Positions 1 to 8,138 of a stretch of 41,943 nt of DNA are shown here, piece after piece (the stretch's first letter is position 1; each line of letters begins with the position of its first letter). The translations under genes were made by a program, and so were the position numbers. The stretch is from contig NZ_CDCG01000012.1 in NCBI RefSeq assembly GCF_000819845.1, positions 17,683 through 59,625 on the forward strand, given 5' to 3'. This DNA comes from Aeromonas enteropelogenes. Its GTDB lineage: Bacteria > Pseudomonadota > Gammaproteobacteria > Enterobacterales > Aeromonadaceae. The notes under the pieces are model-generated. The model searched no databases. It was not told the DNA's origin and saw nothing but the letters and a program-made list of their open reading frames with translations.

Positions 1-1164
1 ATGCTGCGCTTTGGCATCCCCGCCTATCGATTGCCCCGCGACGTGCTGGATCGGGAGGTGGCCCGCATTCTGGCCGCCGGGGTGACGCTAACCCTCAACC
101 ACAAGGTAGAGGATGTGCTGCGCGAGCGTGACGAAGGAGGATTTGACGCCGTCTTTATGGCCATCGGCGCCCATCTGGCCAAGCGGGTAGATATTCCGGC
201 CCGGGAGGCGGGCAAGATCCTCGATGCGGTGAGCTTTCTCGAGCAGGCAAGCCTGGCCGAAGAGCAGGGGCTGCCGCTACCCAAACTGGGGCGCCGGGTG
301 GCCATCTATGGTGGCGGCAACACCGCCATGGATGCGGCCCGCACCGCCCGCCGGCTTGGGGTCGAGGAGGCGATGATCATCTATCGCCGCGACCGGGATC
401 ATATGCCGGCCCACGCCTTCGAGGCCGACGAGGCCGAGGAGGAGGGGATCAAGATCAACTGGCTGCGCAGCATTCGCCAGCTCGACAACACCAACATAGA
501 GGTGGAGGTGATGGCGCTGGATGCAGAGGGCAAGCCGGTGCCTACCGGCCAGTTCGAGACTCTGGAAGCGGACTCCCTCATTCTGGCGCTGGGTCAGGAG
601 GTAGATCTTTCCGTGCTGGAGAGCATCCCGGGCGTGCGGGTCAACCGGGATGGGGTGGTGCAGGTTGGCGAAAACCTGATGACCGACGTACCGGGCCTCT
701 TTGCCGGCGGCGACATGGTGCCCTCCGAGCGCACCGTCACCATTGCCACCGGCCATGGCAAGAAGGCGGCGCGCCATATGGATGCCTGGCTGCGGGGGCG
801 CCACTACCAGAAGATGCTCTCCTATCCGCTGGTGGGGCCGGAGCAGTTGCAGCTCTGGTTCCAGACCCATGCGCCCGCCAGCAGCCAGCCGGTGAAACCG
901 ACCTGGGCGCGGGACGACTTTGGCGAGATCATCGGCGGGCTGGACGAAACGGCGGCCCGCTACGAGGCGGCGCGCTGCTACTCCTGTGGCAACTGCTTCG
1001 AGTGTGACGGCTGTTACGGCAGCTGCCCCGAGCAGGCCATCGAGAAACTGGGGCCGGGCCATGGTTATCGGGTGGATGCCGGGCGCTGCACCGGCTGCGG
1101 CGCCTGCCACGACCAGTGTCCCTGCCACGCCATCGAGCTGCGCCAACCACAGGAGTCCCTATGA
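1..1164 (+). CDS. GltD-like NAD(P)/FAD and 4Fe-4S oxidoreductase (5'-truncated by window)
   Basis: This is the C-terminal 387 residues of a glutamate-synthase-small-subunit-like flavoprotein. The reading frame is open from base 1 and the first residues (LRFGIPAYRLPRDVLDREV) match an internal GltD-family segment, so the true start lies upstream of the window. An NAD(P)-binding Rossmann motif, YGGGNTAMDAARTARRLG, sits near residue 103, and the FAD-closing motif PGLFAGGDMVPSERT near residue 229. The C-terminus carries two cysteine clusters typical of 4Fe-4S sites: CYSCGNCFECDGCYGSC near 326 and CTGCGACHDQCPCH near 365. The stop overlaps the nifJ start in an ATGA, so the two are translationally coupled. 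Related proteins (for example KorC of 2-oxoacid oxidoreductases, from memory) pass electrons between ferredoxin and NAD(P). I infer a similar role with NifJ; the direction is unknown. Confidence 0.85.
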   Translation: MLRFGIPAYRLPRDVLDREVARILAAGVTLTLNHKVEDVLRERDEGGFDAVFMAIGAHLAKRVDIPAREAGKILDAVSFLEQASLAEEQGLPLPKLGRRVAIYGGGNTAMDAARTARRLGVEEAMIIYRRDRDHMPAHAFEADEAEEEGIKINWLRSIRQLDNTNIEVEVMALDAEGKPVPTGQFETLEADSLILALGQEVDLSVLESIPGVRVNRDGVVQVGENLMTDVPGLFAGGDMVPSERTVTIATGHGKKAARHMDAWLRGRHYQKMLSYPLVGPEQLQLWFQTHAPASSQPVKPTWARDDFGEIIGGLDETAARYEAARCYSCGNCFECDGCYGSCPEQAIEKLGPGHGYRVDAGRCTGCGACHDQCPCHAIELRQPQESL

Positions 1165-4100
1165 AACACGAACTGATCATGGTTGACGGCAACGAGGCCG
1201 CAGCCCGGGTGGCGTACCAGCTGAGCGAAGTGTGTGCCATCTACCCCATCACCCCGAGCTCGACCATGGCCGAGCTGGCCGATGCCTGGGCGGCGGAGGG
1301 GCAGACCAACCTCTGGGGCAACATCCCCACTGTGGTGGAGATGCAGAGCGAAGGGGGGGCGGCCGGTACGGTCCACGGCGCCCTGCAGGCGGGGGCGCTC
1401 GCCACCACCTTCACCGCGAGTCAAGGGCTGATGCTGATGCTGCCCAACATGTACAAGATCGCAGGCGAATTGACCTCAGCGGTGTTTCATGTGGCGGCCC
1501 GTTCCCTGGCGGCCCAGGGGCTATCTATCTTCGGTGACCATCAGGACGTGATGGCGGCGCGCAGCACCGGTTTTGCCATGCTCGCCTCCGGCTCTGTGCA
1601 GGAGGCGCAGGATCTGGCCCTTATCGCTCACAGCGTCACCCTGCAGTGCCGGGTGCCCTTCATCCACTTCTTCGACGGTTTTCGCACCTCCCACGAGGTG
1701 AACAAGATAGTCGCCCTGCACCGGGACGAGATCCGCGCCCTTATCGACAACGACTGGGTGCGTGCCCACCGCGCCCGGGCGCTGAACCCGGATCATCCGG
1801 TGATGCGTGGCACGGCCCAGAACCCGGATACCTATTTCCAGTCCCGCGAGAGCGTCAACCCCTTCTACGAGGCGGTGCCGGCCCGGGTGCAGCAGTGCAT
1901 GGAGAGCCTTGGCAAGCTGACCGGCCGCCACTACCAGCTGGTGGAGTATCACGGCGCCCCCGATGCCACCGACGTCATCGTGCTGATGGGCTCGGGGGCG
2001 GCCACCGCTCGCACCACGGTGGATTGGCTCAACCGGCAGGATCGCAAGACCGGGGTGCTGGTGGTGCGCCTCTATCGCCCCTTCCCGGTGCAGGCGCTGC
2101 TCGATGCCCTACCCGGAAGCGTGCGCCGCATCGCCGTGCTGGATCGCACCAAGGAGCCGGGCGCTGGCGGCGAGCCCCTGCTGCTGGATGTGCAAAGTGC
2201 GCTGATTGACGGCTTGCAACGAGGCCTTATCAATCGCCTGCCCTGGCTCAGTGGCGGTCGCTACGGTTTGTCTTCCAAGGAGTTCACCCCCGCCATGTGC
2301 GCCGCCGTGTTTGAGGAGCTGGCATCCGATGCGCCGCGCCCGCGCTTTACCGTGGGCATAGTGGATGACGTCTCCGGCCTCAGTCTTGCCTGGCACCCCA
2401 TCGGCGATCTGGAGCCCGCGAGCCGGGTGCGAGCACTGTTCTTTGGCCTTGGCGCCGATGGCACGGTCGGCGCCAACAAGAACAGCATCAAGATCATCGG
2501 CGAGCTGGAGGGCTTCCACGCCCAGGGCTACTTCGTCTACGACTCCAAGAAGTCGGGCTCGCGCACCGTCTCCCACCTGCGCTTTGGCCCCGAGCCCATC
2601 GACGCCCCCTGGCTTATCGAGCAGGCGAGCTTTATCGGCTGCCACCAGTGGAGCTTTGTGGAATCGGTGGACTTGCTGGAGCACGCCGCCGAGGGGGCAA
2701 CCCTGCTGCTTAACGCGCCTTTTGAGGCCGATATGGTGTGGGAGCAGCTGCCCGAGCGGCTGCGCGCCCGCATCCGGGCCCTCAATATCCAGCTCTACTG
2801 CATCGACGGGGATAGAGTGGCCGAGCAAAACGGCATGGGCAATCGCATCAACACAGTGATGCAGACCTGCTTCTTCGCCCTGGCCGGCATCTTGCCGCGG
2901 GATGAGGCGATCGCGCTCATCAAGGAGAGCATCGAGAAGAGCTATGCCCGCAAGGGGCCCGAGGTGGTGGCGCGCAACTTCGCGGCGGTGGACGATACCC
3001 TGGCCCACCTCTACCGGGTGAGCATTCCGGACGGGGAGGACGAGGCGGGTGACTATCCGCTGCCCCTGGCCCCCGGCGGCAGCGAGTTTGTCCAGCGGGT
3101 CACAGGCGAGATGCTGGCGGGGCGCGGCGATTTGATCCCCGTCTCCATGCTGCCGGTGGATGGCACTTACCCCACCGCCACCAGTCGCTTCGAGAAGCGG
3201 GATATCGCCCGCGAGATCCCTATCTGGCATTCGGATATCTGCATCCAGTGCGGCAACTGTGTCTTCGTCTGCCCCCACGCGGCGCTGCGGGCCAAGTTCT
3301 ATCACCAGGACTGGCTGGCGAGCGCCCCCGAGGCGGCCCAGTCGGTGCCGGTGACAGCGAGGGGCTTTCCCGACAGCCGCTACACCTTGCAGCTCTATCC
3401 GGAGGATTGCACCGGTTGCGGCCAGTGCGTGCAGGCCTGCCCGGTGCGGGCTGGTGCCGATGAAGAGCACGAAGGCGAGCGCGCCATCGTCATGATGGAC
3501 AAGGCGCCGCATCTGGCTGGCCAGAAGCAGGCACTGCACTGGTTCGAGAGCCTGCCCTGGCCTGCCCGCGAGCGGGTGGATTTTTCCACGGTGCGCGGCG
3601 CCCAGTTCCTCGAGCCCCTGTTCGAGTTCTCCGGCGCCTGCGCGGGCTGTGGCGAGACCCCTTACCTCAAGCTGCTGACCCAGCTGTTTGGCGATCGCAT
3701 GCTGGTGGCCAACGCCACCGGCTGCTCCTCCATCTATGGCGGCAACCTGCCCACTACCCCCTGGGCCAAGAATGACGAGGGCAAGGGGCCGGCCTGGTCG
3801 AACTCCCTGTTTGAGGACAACGCCGAGTTTGGCTTTGGTTTCCGCCTCACCGCCGATCAGCACCATGCCCAGGCGGTGGCGGCGCTGCAGGCCATGAAGG
3901 GGGAGCTTGGGGAGACGCTGGTCGACACCCTCATCAATGCCCCGCAGCGGCTGGAGTCGGAGATCCGCGCCCAGCGGGGCCGGGTGGCGCAGGTGCGCGA
4001 ACGACTGGAAGAGGTGAGATCAAGCCGGGCCCAGGAGCTGCTCTCGCTTATCGATCAACTGGTGCGCCGCTCGGTCTGGATCATCGGCGGCGATGGCTGG

Positions 4101-4736
4101 GCCTATGACATCGGCTCGGCAGGGCTCGATCATGTGCTTGCCTCCGGGCGGGATGTGAACGTGCTGGTGATGGATACCGAGGTCTACTCCAACACCGGCG
4201 GCCAGATGTCGAAATCGACGCCGCTCGGTGCCGTCGCCAAGTTTGCGGCGGGGGGCAAGACGCTGGCCAAAAAGGATGTGGCATTGCAGGCCATCTCCTA
4301 TGGCAACGTCTATGTTGCTCGCATCGCCTTTGGTGCCAACCCGCAGCAGGCGCTGCAGGTCTTGCGCGAGGCAGAGGCCTATCCGGGCCCGTCCCTTATC
4401 ATCGCCTACAGCCACTGTATCGCTCACGGCATCGATATGGAGCAGGGGCTGACCCAGCAAAAACGCGCCGTGGCTTCCGGTCACTGGCCGCTGATGCGCT
4501 ACAACCCGGTACTGCGCACTGCAGGGCAGAACCCCTTTAGCCTCGACAGCCTGCGCCCCTCGATTCCGCTTGCCGACTACCGGGCCGGGGAGACCCGTTA
4601 CCGGGTACTGGCCCAGAGCCACCCGGAGGAAGCGCAGCGGCTGATGCAGGTGGCGCAACAGGTGGCTTGGCAGAAATGGGCCACCTACGAGGAGATGGCC
4701 ACCCGCGAGGCCAGCCAGTTCCATCCGCCGGTGTGA
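1161..4736 (+). CDS. nifJ: Pyruvate:ferredoxin (flavodoxin) oxidoreductase
   Basis: This 1191-residue protein has the full one-chain NifJ/PFOR layout. It oxidatively decarboxylates pyruvate with CoA to acetyl-CoA and CO2 and reduces flavodoxin or ferredoxin. The N-terminal pyrimidine-binding region begins with AAARVAYQLSEVCAIYPITP. Two 4Fe-4S ferredoxin motifs, CIQCGNCVFVCPHA from residue 694 and CTGCGQCVQACPV from 750, are followed by the cysteine-rich GACAGCGETPYLK near 825 and the thiamine-diphosphate region NATGCSSIYGG and GGDGWAYDIG. The start is ATG 1161, because AGGAG lies six bases upstream and MKHELIMVDGNEAA is the family N-terminus; an upstream in-frame start would intrude into the previous gene. 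The ATGA overlap with the preceding oxidoreductase argues for one transcript. A flavodoxin gene, fldA, lies about 29 kb away and could be its partner. Confidence 0.97.
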   Translation: MKHELIMVDGNEAAARVAYQLSEVCAIYPITPSSTMAELADAWAAEGQTNLWGNIPTVVEMQSEGGAAGTVHGALQAGALATTFTASQGLMLMLPNMYKIAGELTSAVFHVAARSLAAQGLSIFGDHQDVMAARSTGFAMLASGSVQEAQDLALIAHSVTLQCRVPFIHFFDGFRTSHEVNKIVALHRDEIRALIDNDWVRAHRARALNPDHPVMRGTAQNPDTYFQSRESVNPFYEAVPARVQQCMESLGKLTGRHYQLVEYHGAPDATDVIVLMGSGAATARTTVDWLNRQDRKTGVLVVRLYRPFPVQALLDALPGSVRRIAVLDRTKEPGAGGEPLLLDVQSALIDGLQRGLINRLPWLSGGRYGLSSKEFTPAMCAAVFEELASDAPRPRFTVGIVDDVSGLSLAWHPIGDLEPASRVRALFFGLGADGTVGANKNSIKIIGELEGFHAQGYFVYDSKKSGSRTVSHLRFGPEPIDAPWLIEQASFIGCHQWSFVESVDLLEHAAEGATLLLNAPFEADMVWEQLPERLRARIRALNIQLYCIDGDRVAEQNGMGNRINTVMQTCFFALAGILPRDEAIALIKESIEKSYARKGPEVVARNFAAVDDTLAHLYRVSIPDGEDEAGDYPLPLAPGGSEFVQRVTGEMLAGRGDLIPVSMLPVDGTYPTATSRFEKRDIAREIPIWHSDICIQCGNCVFVCPHAALRAKFYHQDWLASAPEAAQSVPVTARGFPDSRYTLQLYPEDCTGCGQCVQACPVRAGADEEHEGERAIVMMDKAPHLAGQKQALHWFESLPWPARERVDFSTVRGAQFLEPLFEFSGACAGCGETPYLKLLTQLFGDRMLVANATGCSSIYGGNLPTTPWAKNDEGKGPAWSNSLFEDNAEFGFGFRLTADQHHAQAVAALQAMKGELGETLVDTLINAPQRLESEIRAQRGRVAQVRERLEEVRSSRAQELLSLIDQLVRRSVWIIGGDGWAYDIGSAGLDHVLASGRDVNVLVMDTEVYSNTGGQMSKSTPLGAVAKFAAGGKTLAKKDVALQAISYGNVYVARIAFGANPQQALQVLREAEAYPGPSLIIAYSHCIAHGIDMEQGLTQQKRAVASGHWPLMRYNPVLRTAGQNPFSLDSLRPSIPLADYRAGETRYRVLAQSHPEEAQRLMQVAQQVAWQKWATYEEMATREASQFHPPV

Positions 4737-4759
4737 GGATTGGGTGAGTGAAATATAAC

Positions 4760-4787
4760 CAAGCGGGCCATTGGTCCGCTTTTTATA
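4760..4787 (+). terminator. Rho-independent terminator of nifJ
   Basis: AAGCGGGCC and GGTCCGCTT form a stem with a 3-base loop and a single G-T mismatch, followed by a T-rich tract. It begins about 25 bases after the nifJ stop. Confidence 0.8.
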
Positions 4788-4973
4788 TTGGGAGACATGT
4801 GTGTTTTTCGAAGAAAATTACCAATTAAATAGTCTCTATATTGAATGTGCCTATAGTTAAGTCTTGAAAGTAATTAATAATATGTTGAAGTATGAGATAC
4901 ATTCTAGACAAAAATCATTTTTTAATATATTTCTATATGTTTTTGCATGTTAGTATGTTGGAGCACTAAGGTG

Positions 4974-5408
4974 ATGAAATCGGTTTGGCACATAAAAGCA
5001 TTAAAGGATGATGTATTTAAATTATATGGTGAAGTGCAGTGTAATGCATTAAGTGAGCCCTTGAATTCAATTTTTGAAAATCAAGAGTTCTCTCGTTTTC
5101 ATTATGCCGAGATACAGCGACACCTTCAAGAACATATGGTAGGAAAAAACTCTGCACATGATTATGTTAGATTAATCCTAACGGAAGATGCTGATGTTTT
5201 GAACACAGAACATGAATTTAAATTAGCTTACCGAGCAAATGTATTTGCTTTACTGAAAAATTTACACAGTGCAACTGATTTTTTAGCTCATGTTTTATAT
5301 TATTCTTTTGGTCTTAACCTTAGAAGTGACACATTAATTAAGTTGGATAAAATAAATCTTTATCGTACAAAAAAAGCCTTGAAAAGGTTGGCGTGCCTGA
5401 TGCGTTGA
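4974..5408 (+). CDS. HEPN-like hypothetical protein, N-terminal part (frame 0)
   Basis: The frame codes for 144 residues and is AT-rich, unlike the genes on both sides. GGAG at 4960-4963 supports ATG 4974, or GTG 4971 just before it. The helical segment AYRANVFALLKNLHSATDFLAHVLYYSFGL resembles uncharacterised HEPN-like (Cthe_2314-type) proteins. The last ten residues (LKRLACLMR and the residue before) look out of place. A -1 shift at the A7 run 5369-5375 instead reads KSLEKVGVPDALMNLL and joins smoothly to the next frame, giving one protein of about 238 residues. So this is probably one gene with a frameshift that is mutational, a sequencing error, or programmed. I do not recognise a function. 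The family assignment is by eye and tentative. Confidence 0.6.
   Translation: MKSVWHIKALKDDVFKLYGEVQCNALSEPLNSIFENQEFSRFHYAEIQRHLQEHMVGKNSAHDYVRLILTEDADVLNTEHEFKLAYRANVFALLKNLHSATDFLAHVLYYSFGLNLRSDTLIKLDKINLYRTKKALKRLACLMR
5369..5375 (+). other. A-AAA-AAA slippery heptamer at the frame break
   Basis: In the upstream frame the codons are ACA AAA AAA GCC, so the run reads A AAA AAA, which fits the X XXY YYZ form used in bacterial -1 frameshifting. A -1 slip here enters the downstream frame exactly where the protein becomes continuous. A short CCTT/AAGG stem lies immediately downstream, and no Shine-Dalgarno-like stimulator is obvious upstream. Confidence 0.5.
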
Positions 5409-5689
5409 TGAATCTCTTGATTTTACTGACAGAGCACGAGGATTATATATATCTTCACGATTTAGTGAATCACACGAAACACCGTTCAAATATATTATCC
5501 AAACTGACGTATGATGCGAATAAAACCGGTGTAGATATTTATCAGACAACTTTTTTACCTTTTGAAATGCATGATTCTGTTACTGTCAACGAGTTCTTGC
5601 ACCGTGAATATGATAGGCAAAGTGAACTAGTTGTCCGTATAGGTCAGCAAATTAACCATGCAGTGAGAGGGTCGGTGGAAAAAGTTTAA
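5393..5689 (+). CDS. HEPN-like hypothetical protein, C-terminal part (frame -1)
   Basis: This 98-codon open frame starts at a GTG without a convincing ribosome-binding site and overlaps the preceding frame by 16 bases. It contains YIYLHDLVNHTKHRS, an N-x-x-K-H-R pattern common in HEPN-like helical proteins, which would follow naturally from the helices coded by the preceding frame. I read it as the second half of the same gene rather than an independent protein. Separate translation from GTG 5393, or coupling to the first frame, cannot be excluded. The gene ends 84 bases before the membrane protein gene, on the same strand, which suggests co-transcription. Confidence 0.55.
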   Translation: MPDALMNLLILLTEHEDYIYLHDLVNHTKHRSNILSKLTYDANKTGVDIYQTTFLPFEMHDSVTVNEFLHREYDRQSELVVRIGQQINHAVRGSVEKV

Positions 5690-5773
5690 AGGAGCGCTAT
5701 TAATGCTGGTTTTTATTCGGATTAGTTGGCATGGTGCTGATTCAATTTGTCCTTATGTGTAAGAGGAGGCTTT

Positions 5774-6226
5774 ATGGTATCTGAGCAGGAAATGGAGTTG
5801 TACAGACAGGTCCGCACTTCACAAGATAAATATGTGTATTTTCTTCTAGCTGCTGTTGGGGCAGCTATAGGTTTTGCTATGAATCAGACTCAAGGTATGT
5901 CATTAGCTCTCTCTCAGATACCATTGGGGATTAGTGTGTTAACATGGGGGTTAAGTTTTTTCTTTGGTTGTTTTCACTTGGAGTATGCTAGTGCGACACT
6001 GTTTACAAACTTTGAAATGTTTAAGATTAAGAATGGAAATCATCCTGCAGTAGGTAGTCATCCACAACTAATTGAAGCTGCATATCAAGGTGCTAGCGCT
6101 GCTATGGAAATAAACAATGGTCGTGCAAACCGTTATGGTCAGCTACAATTCATACTTTTTATTGTTGGCGTAATATTCTATATGTCATGGCACATCATAG
6201 AAATGTGGCTTCGTGGAAATACCTAG
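5774..6226 (+). CDS. Three-helix membrane protein of unknown function
   Basis: The gene codes for 150 residues. I chose ATG 5774 because AAGAGGAGG stands four to five bases upstream; an earlier in-frame ATG at 5747 has no such site. Hydrophobic segments are seen near residues 20-36 (YVYFLLAAVGAAIGFAM), 44-67 (LALSQIPLGISVLTWGLSFF) and 127-145 (FILFIVGVIFYMSWHII). Between the second and third helices lies a roughly 55-residue soluble stretch with HPAVGSHPQLIEAAYQGASA. The gene is AT-rich like the frameshifted HEPN-like gene before it, and both sit alone between high-GC housekeeping genes. I do not recognise the family. A soluble HEPN-like protein next to a small membrane protein recalls toxin or defence modules, but that is inference from layout only. 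Confidence 0.75.
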   Translation: MVSEQEMELYRQVRTSQDKYVYFLLAAVGAAIGFAMNQTQGMSLALSQIPLGISVLTWGLSFFFGCFHLEYASATLFTNFEMFKIKNGNHPAVGSHPQLIEAAYQGASAAMEINNGRANRYGQLQFILFIVGVIFYMSWHIIEMWLRGNT

Positions 6227-6385
6227 CAACACGCCAAATTTTTCTTAGTGACTTCATATTAAGTCTGACTTTTATCTCTACGGGATAAGGTTTAATGGTT
6301 TGGGTGTAATCGAAGAAAAGGTTTTTGAATAACTGATTCTCGATATGGAATCCTACGATGCTGCCCAATATAGCACACTAATATT

Positions 6386-6408
6386 CCGCCACCTTGGCGG
6401 CATTTATC
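6386..6408 (+). other. Short hairpin after the AT-rich islet
   Basis: CCGCC and GGCGG with a 5-base loop are followed by CATTTATC, a poor U-tract. It may end the islet transcript. Apart from this, the 262 bases between the membrane protein gene and yeeZ show no gene. Confidence 0.3.
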
Positions 6409-6488
6409 TATCTGCAGGCTAAGGCTTTCTTTTCCCTCCAAGGCAGGTAAGCTGCGGAGCACACAGCGTCAAGCAGGAGAAGGCGATA

Positions 6489-7352
6489 ATGACAGAGCAA
6501 CATATATCCGGGACGATCGGCATTCTGGGGGCGGGGTGGCTTGGGCTGCCGCTGGCGCGAGCCCTGTTGGCAGCAGGCAAGCAGGTAACCGTGACGGTCA
6601 GCAGCGCCGAGAAGTCGGCCCGTCTGCAGGGGGAGGGGATCAATGCCCATCCGCTGACTATCTCGGCCAATATGGCCTCTGCCGACCTGACCTTAGCCGA
6701 CATGTCCGCGGCTGATATCAAAGGCCAGTGGCCCATTCCCTGCGAGACCCTGGTGATCTGCGTACCCCCCAGCAAGACCGACGACTATCCGCAAGCGGTG
6801 GCAAAGGCCTGTCAGCTTGCCAAAGCGCACGGCACCCGGCGAGTGCTGTTTGTCAGTGCCACCTCGGTATGGGGCGCAGGCCAAGCGGAGGGTGAGCAAC
6901 CCAAGCCGCGTCATGCCCGTGGCGAGCGGATGCTGGCGGCGGAGCAGGCGGTGCAGGCGGCCGGTTTCGAGTGCGTGATGATAGTGCGCCCCTCCGGCCT
7001 TTATGGCCCGGATCGCCATCCTGGCCGTTTCCTCGCGGGCAAGACCCTGGAGGGGGGCGCCCAGGCGGTCAATCTGGTGCATCTGGACGATGTGGTGGCC
7101 GCCTGCCTGCTGTTGCTTGAGCGGGGCAAGGATGGGGATGCCTACAACCTGAGCGCGCCGGTTCATCCGCGCCGCGAGCAGTTCTATCCCTTTGCCGCGC
7201 GCCAGCTGGGGCTGCCCGCGCCGGTGTTTATCGAGCCTGCCGGGGCGTTTTTGCCCATCGACGGGCTGCGCATCTGCGAGCAACTGGGATTCAACTATCG
7301 CTGGCCCGATCCGGCCCACTGGTTTGCCGAGCTGGCGGCCCGTGGCAATTGA
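6489..7352 (+). CDS. yeeZ: NAD(P)-dependent epimerase/dehydratase-like protein YeeZ
   Basis: The product has 287 residues and is an atypical short-chain dehydrogenase. The N-terminal dinucleotide motif IGILGAGWLGLPLARALLAAG is followed by FVSATSVWG near residue 120 and HPGRFLAGKT near 177. The NLVHLDDVV, YNLSAPVHPRR and LRICEQLGFNY segments resemble E. coli YeeZ as I remember it. The SDR tyrosine/lysine pair is not in its classical form, so the substrate is unknown. AGGAG at 6475-6479 precedes ATG 6489. The high-GC composition marks the return to core genome after the islet. It is followed after 60 bases by yciA on the same strand. Confidence 0.85.
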   Translation: MTEQHISGTIGILGAGWLGLPLARALLAAGKQVTVTVSSAEKSARLQGEGINAHPLTISANMASADLTLADMSAADIKGQWPIPCETLVICVPPSKTDDYPQAVAKACQLAKAHGTRRVLFVSATSVWGAGQAEGEQPKPRHARGERMLAAEQAVQAAGFECVMIVRPSGLYGPDRHPGRFLAGKTLEGGAQAVNLVHLDDVVAACLLLLERGKDGDAYNLSAPVHPRREQFYPFAARQLGLPAPVFIEPAGAFLPIDGLRICEQLGFNYRWPDPAHWFAELAARGN

Positions 7353-7412
7353 GGTTTGCCAAGGGGCAGATCGCCCCCTATCATGCCGCCCATCCATGAG
7401 AGAGAGGCAGTA

Positions 7413-7817
7413 ATGATGGTAGATACACAACGTCACCCCGATGGGGAGCTGTTGCTGAGAACTCTGGCGATGCCAGCCGATACCAACCCCAATGGCGACA
7501 TCTTTGGTGGCTGGATCATGTCCCAGATGGATATAGGTGGGGGCATCATGGCCAAGGAGCTGGCAAAGGGACGTATTTGTACCGTATCCGTCGAGGGCAT
7601 GACCTTTCACAGCCCGGTTAAAGTAGGGGACGTGGTCTGCTGCTACGGCCGCTGCATGAAGATCGGCCGCAGCTCCATGAAGCTCAAGCTGGAGGTGTGG
7701 GTCAAGCCGGTGCTGCGTGAAAACGACGCCCAGCGTTACTGCGTGACCGAGGGGGTCTTTACCTACGTCGCCATCGACGAAAACGGCAAATCCCGCCCGG
7801 TTCCGGTGAGCGAGTGA
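7413..7817 (+). CDS. yciA: Acyl-CoA thioesterase YciA
   Basis: This 134-residue hotdog-fold thioesterase hydrolyses acyl-CoA to free acid and CoA. Visible family signatures are NPNGDIFGGWIMSQMDIGGG, which carries the catalytic Asn/Asp region and the central helix, and VEGMTFHSPVKVGDVV. The start is ATG 7413 (or the adjacent ATG 7416), with AGAGAGG five bases upstream; reading further upstream gives a proline-rich extension without a ribosome-binding site. The stop codon directly abuts the stop of the convergent small gene, and no terminator lies between them. Family and length agree well with YciA. Confidence 0.93.
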   Translation: MMVDTQRHPDGELLLRTLAMPADTNPNGDIFGGWIMSQMDIGGGIMAKELAKGRICTVSVEGMTFHSPVKVGDVVCCYGRCMKIGRSSMKLKLEVWVKPVLRENDAQRYCVTEGVFTYVAIDENGKSRPVPVSE

Positions 7818-8042
7818 TCAGAGCAACCGGGCATTGATGATGGATATTTCCTGCTCAAGCCCGGTTTTTTGCCGTATCATGCGTTCCAGCATCTCTTCCG
7901 ACCCGACGTATTGCAGGGTGTCAAACAGGCAGAGATCGCACTGCGGGTCCCGTCTGATCTGGTAGACGGTGGCAAGTTCCACTTGATGACAATTTCCTTG
8001 TTGATCATAAAACGTCACGTTGTACCTGAGTTCTTTCGCCAT
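7818..8042 (-). CDS. Small hypothetical protein
   Basis: The product is 74 residues, beginning MAKELRYNVTFYDQQGNC and ending in an amphipathic stretch, EEMLERMIRQKTGLEQEISI. ATG at 8042 is preceded by AGGAGGAG at eight bases, a strong site that makes the gene credible. The middle (QIRRDPQCDLCLFDTLQYVG) has a C-x2-C pair, but no second pair that would form a zinc site. I do not recognise the family. Its stop is adjacent to the yciA stop on the other strand (together TGATCA), so transcripts running through would be antisense to one another. Confidence 0.75.
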   Translation of the reverse strand: MAKELRYNVTFYDQQGNCHQVELATVYQIRRDPQCDLCLFDTLQYVGSEEMLERMIRQKTGLEQEISIINARLL

Positions 8043-8138
8043 GGGGGCATCTCCTCCTGGTTGAGCGGAACGGGAACTTATCAGCTTAGTCGGCACTCAT
8101 GACGTTTGTGATGGTCACAGCACAATGCAAAGTAGCCA

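Noticed and set aside
2109..3866. A 585-codon open frame antisense to nifJ
   Set aside because: It lies wholly inside nifJ on the other strand, has low-complexity His/Gly/Leu-rich composition typical of high-GC antisense frames, and no family motif.
8107..8119. TGTGATGGTCACA palindrome before the EEP lipoprotein gene as a CRP site
   Set aside because: The half-sites are perfect but separated by 3 bases instead of 6, so CRP should not bind it normally.
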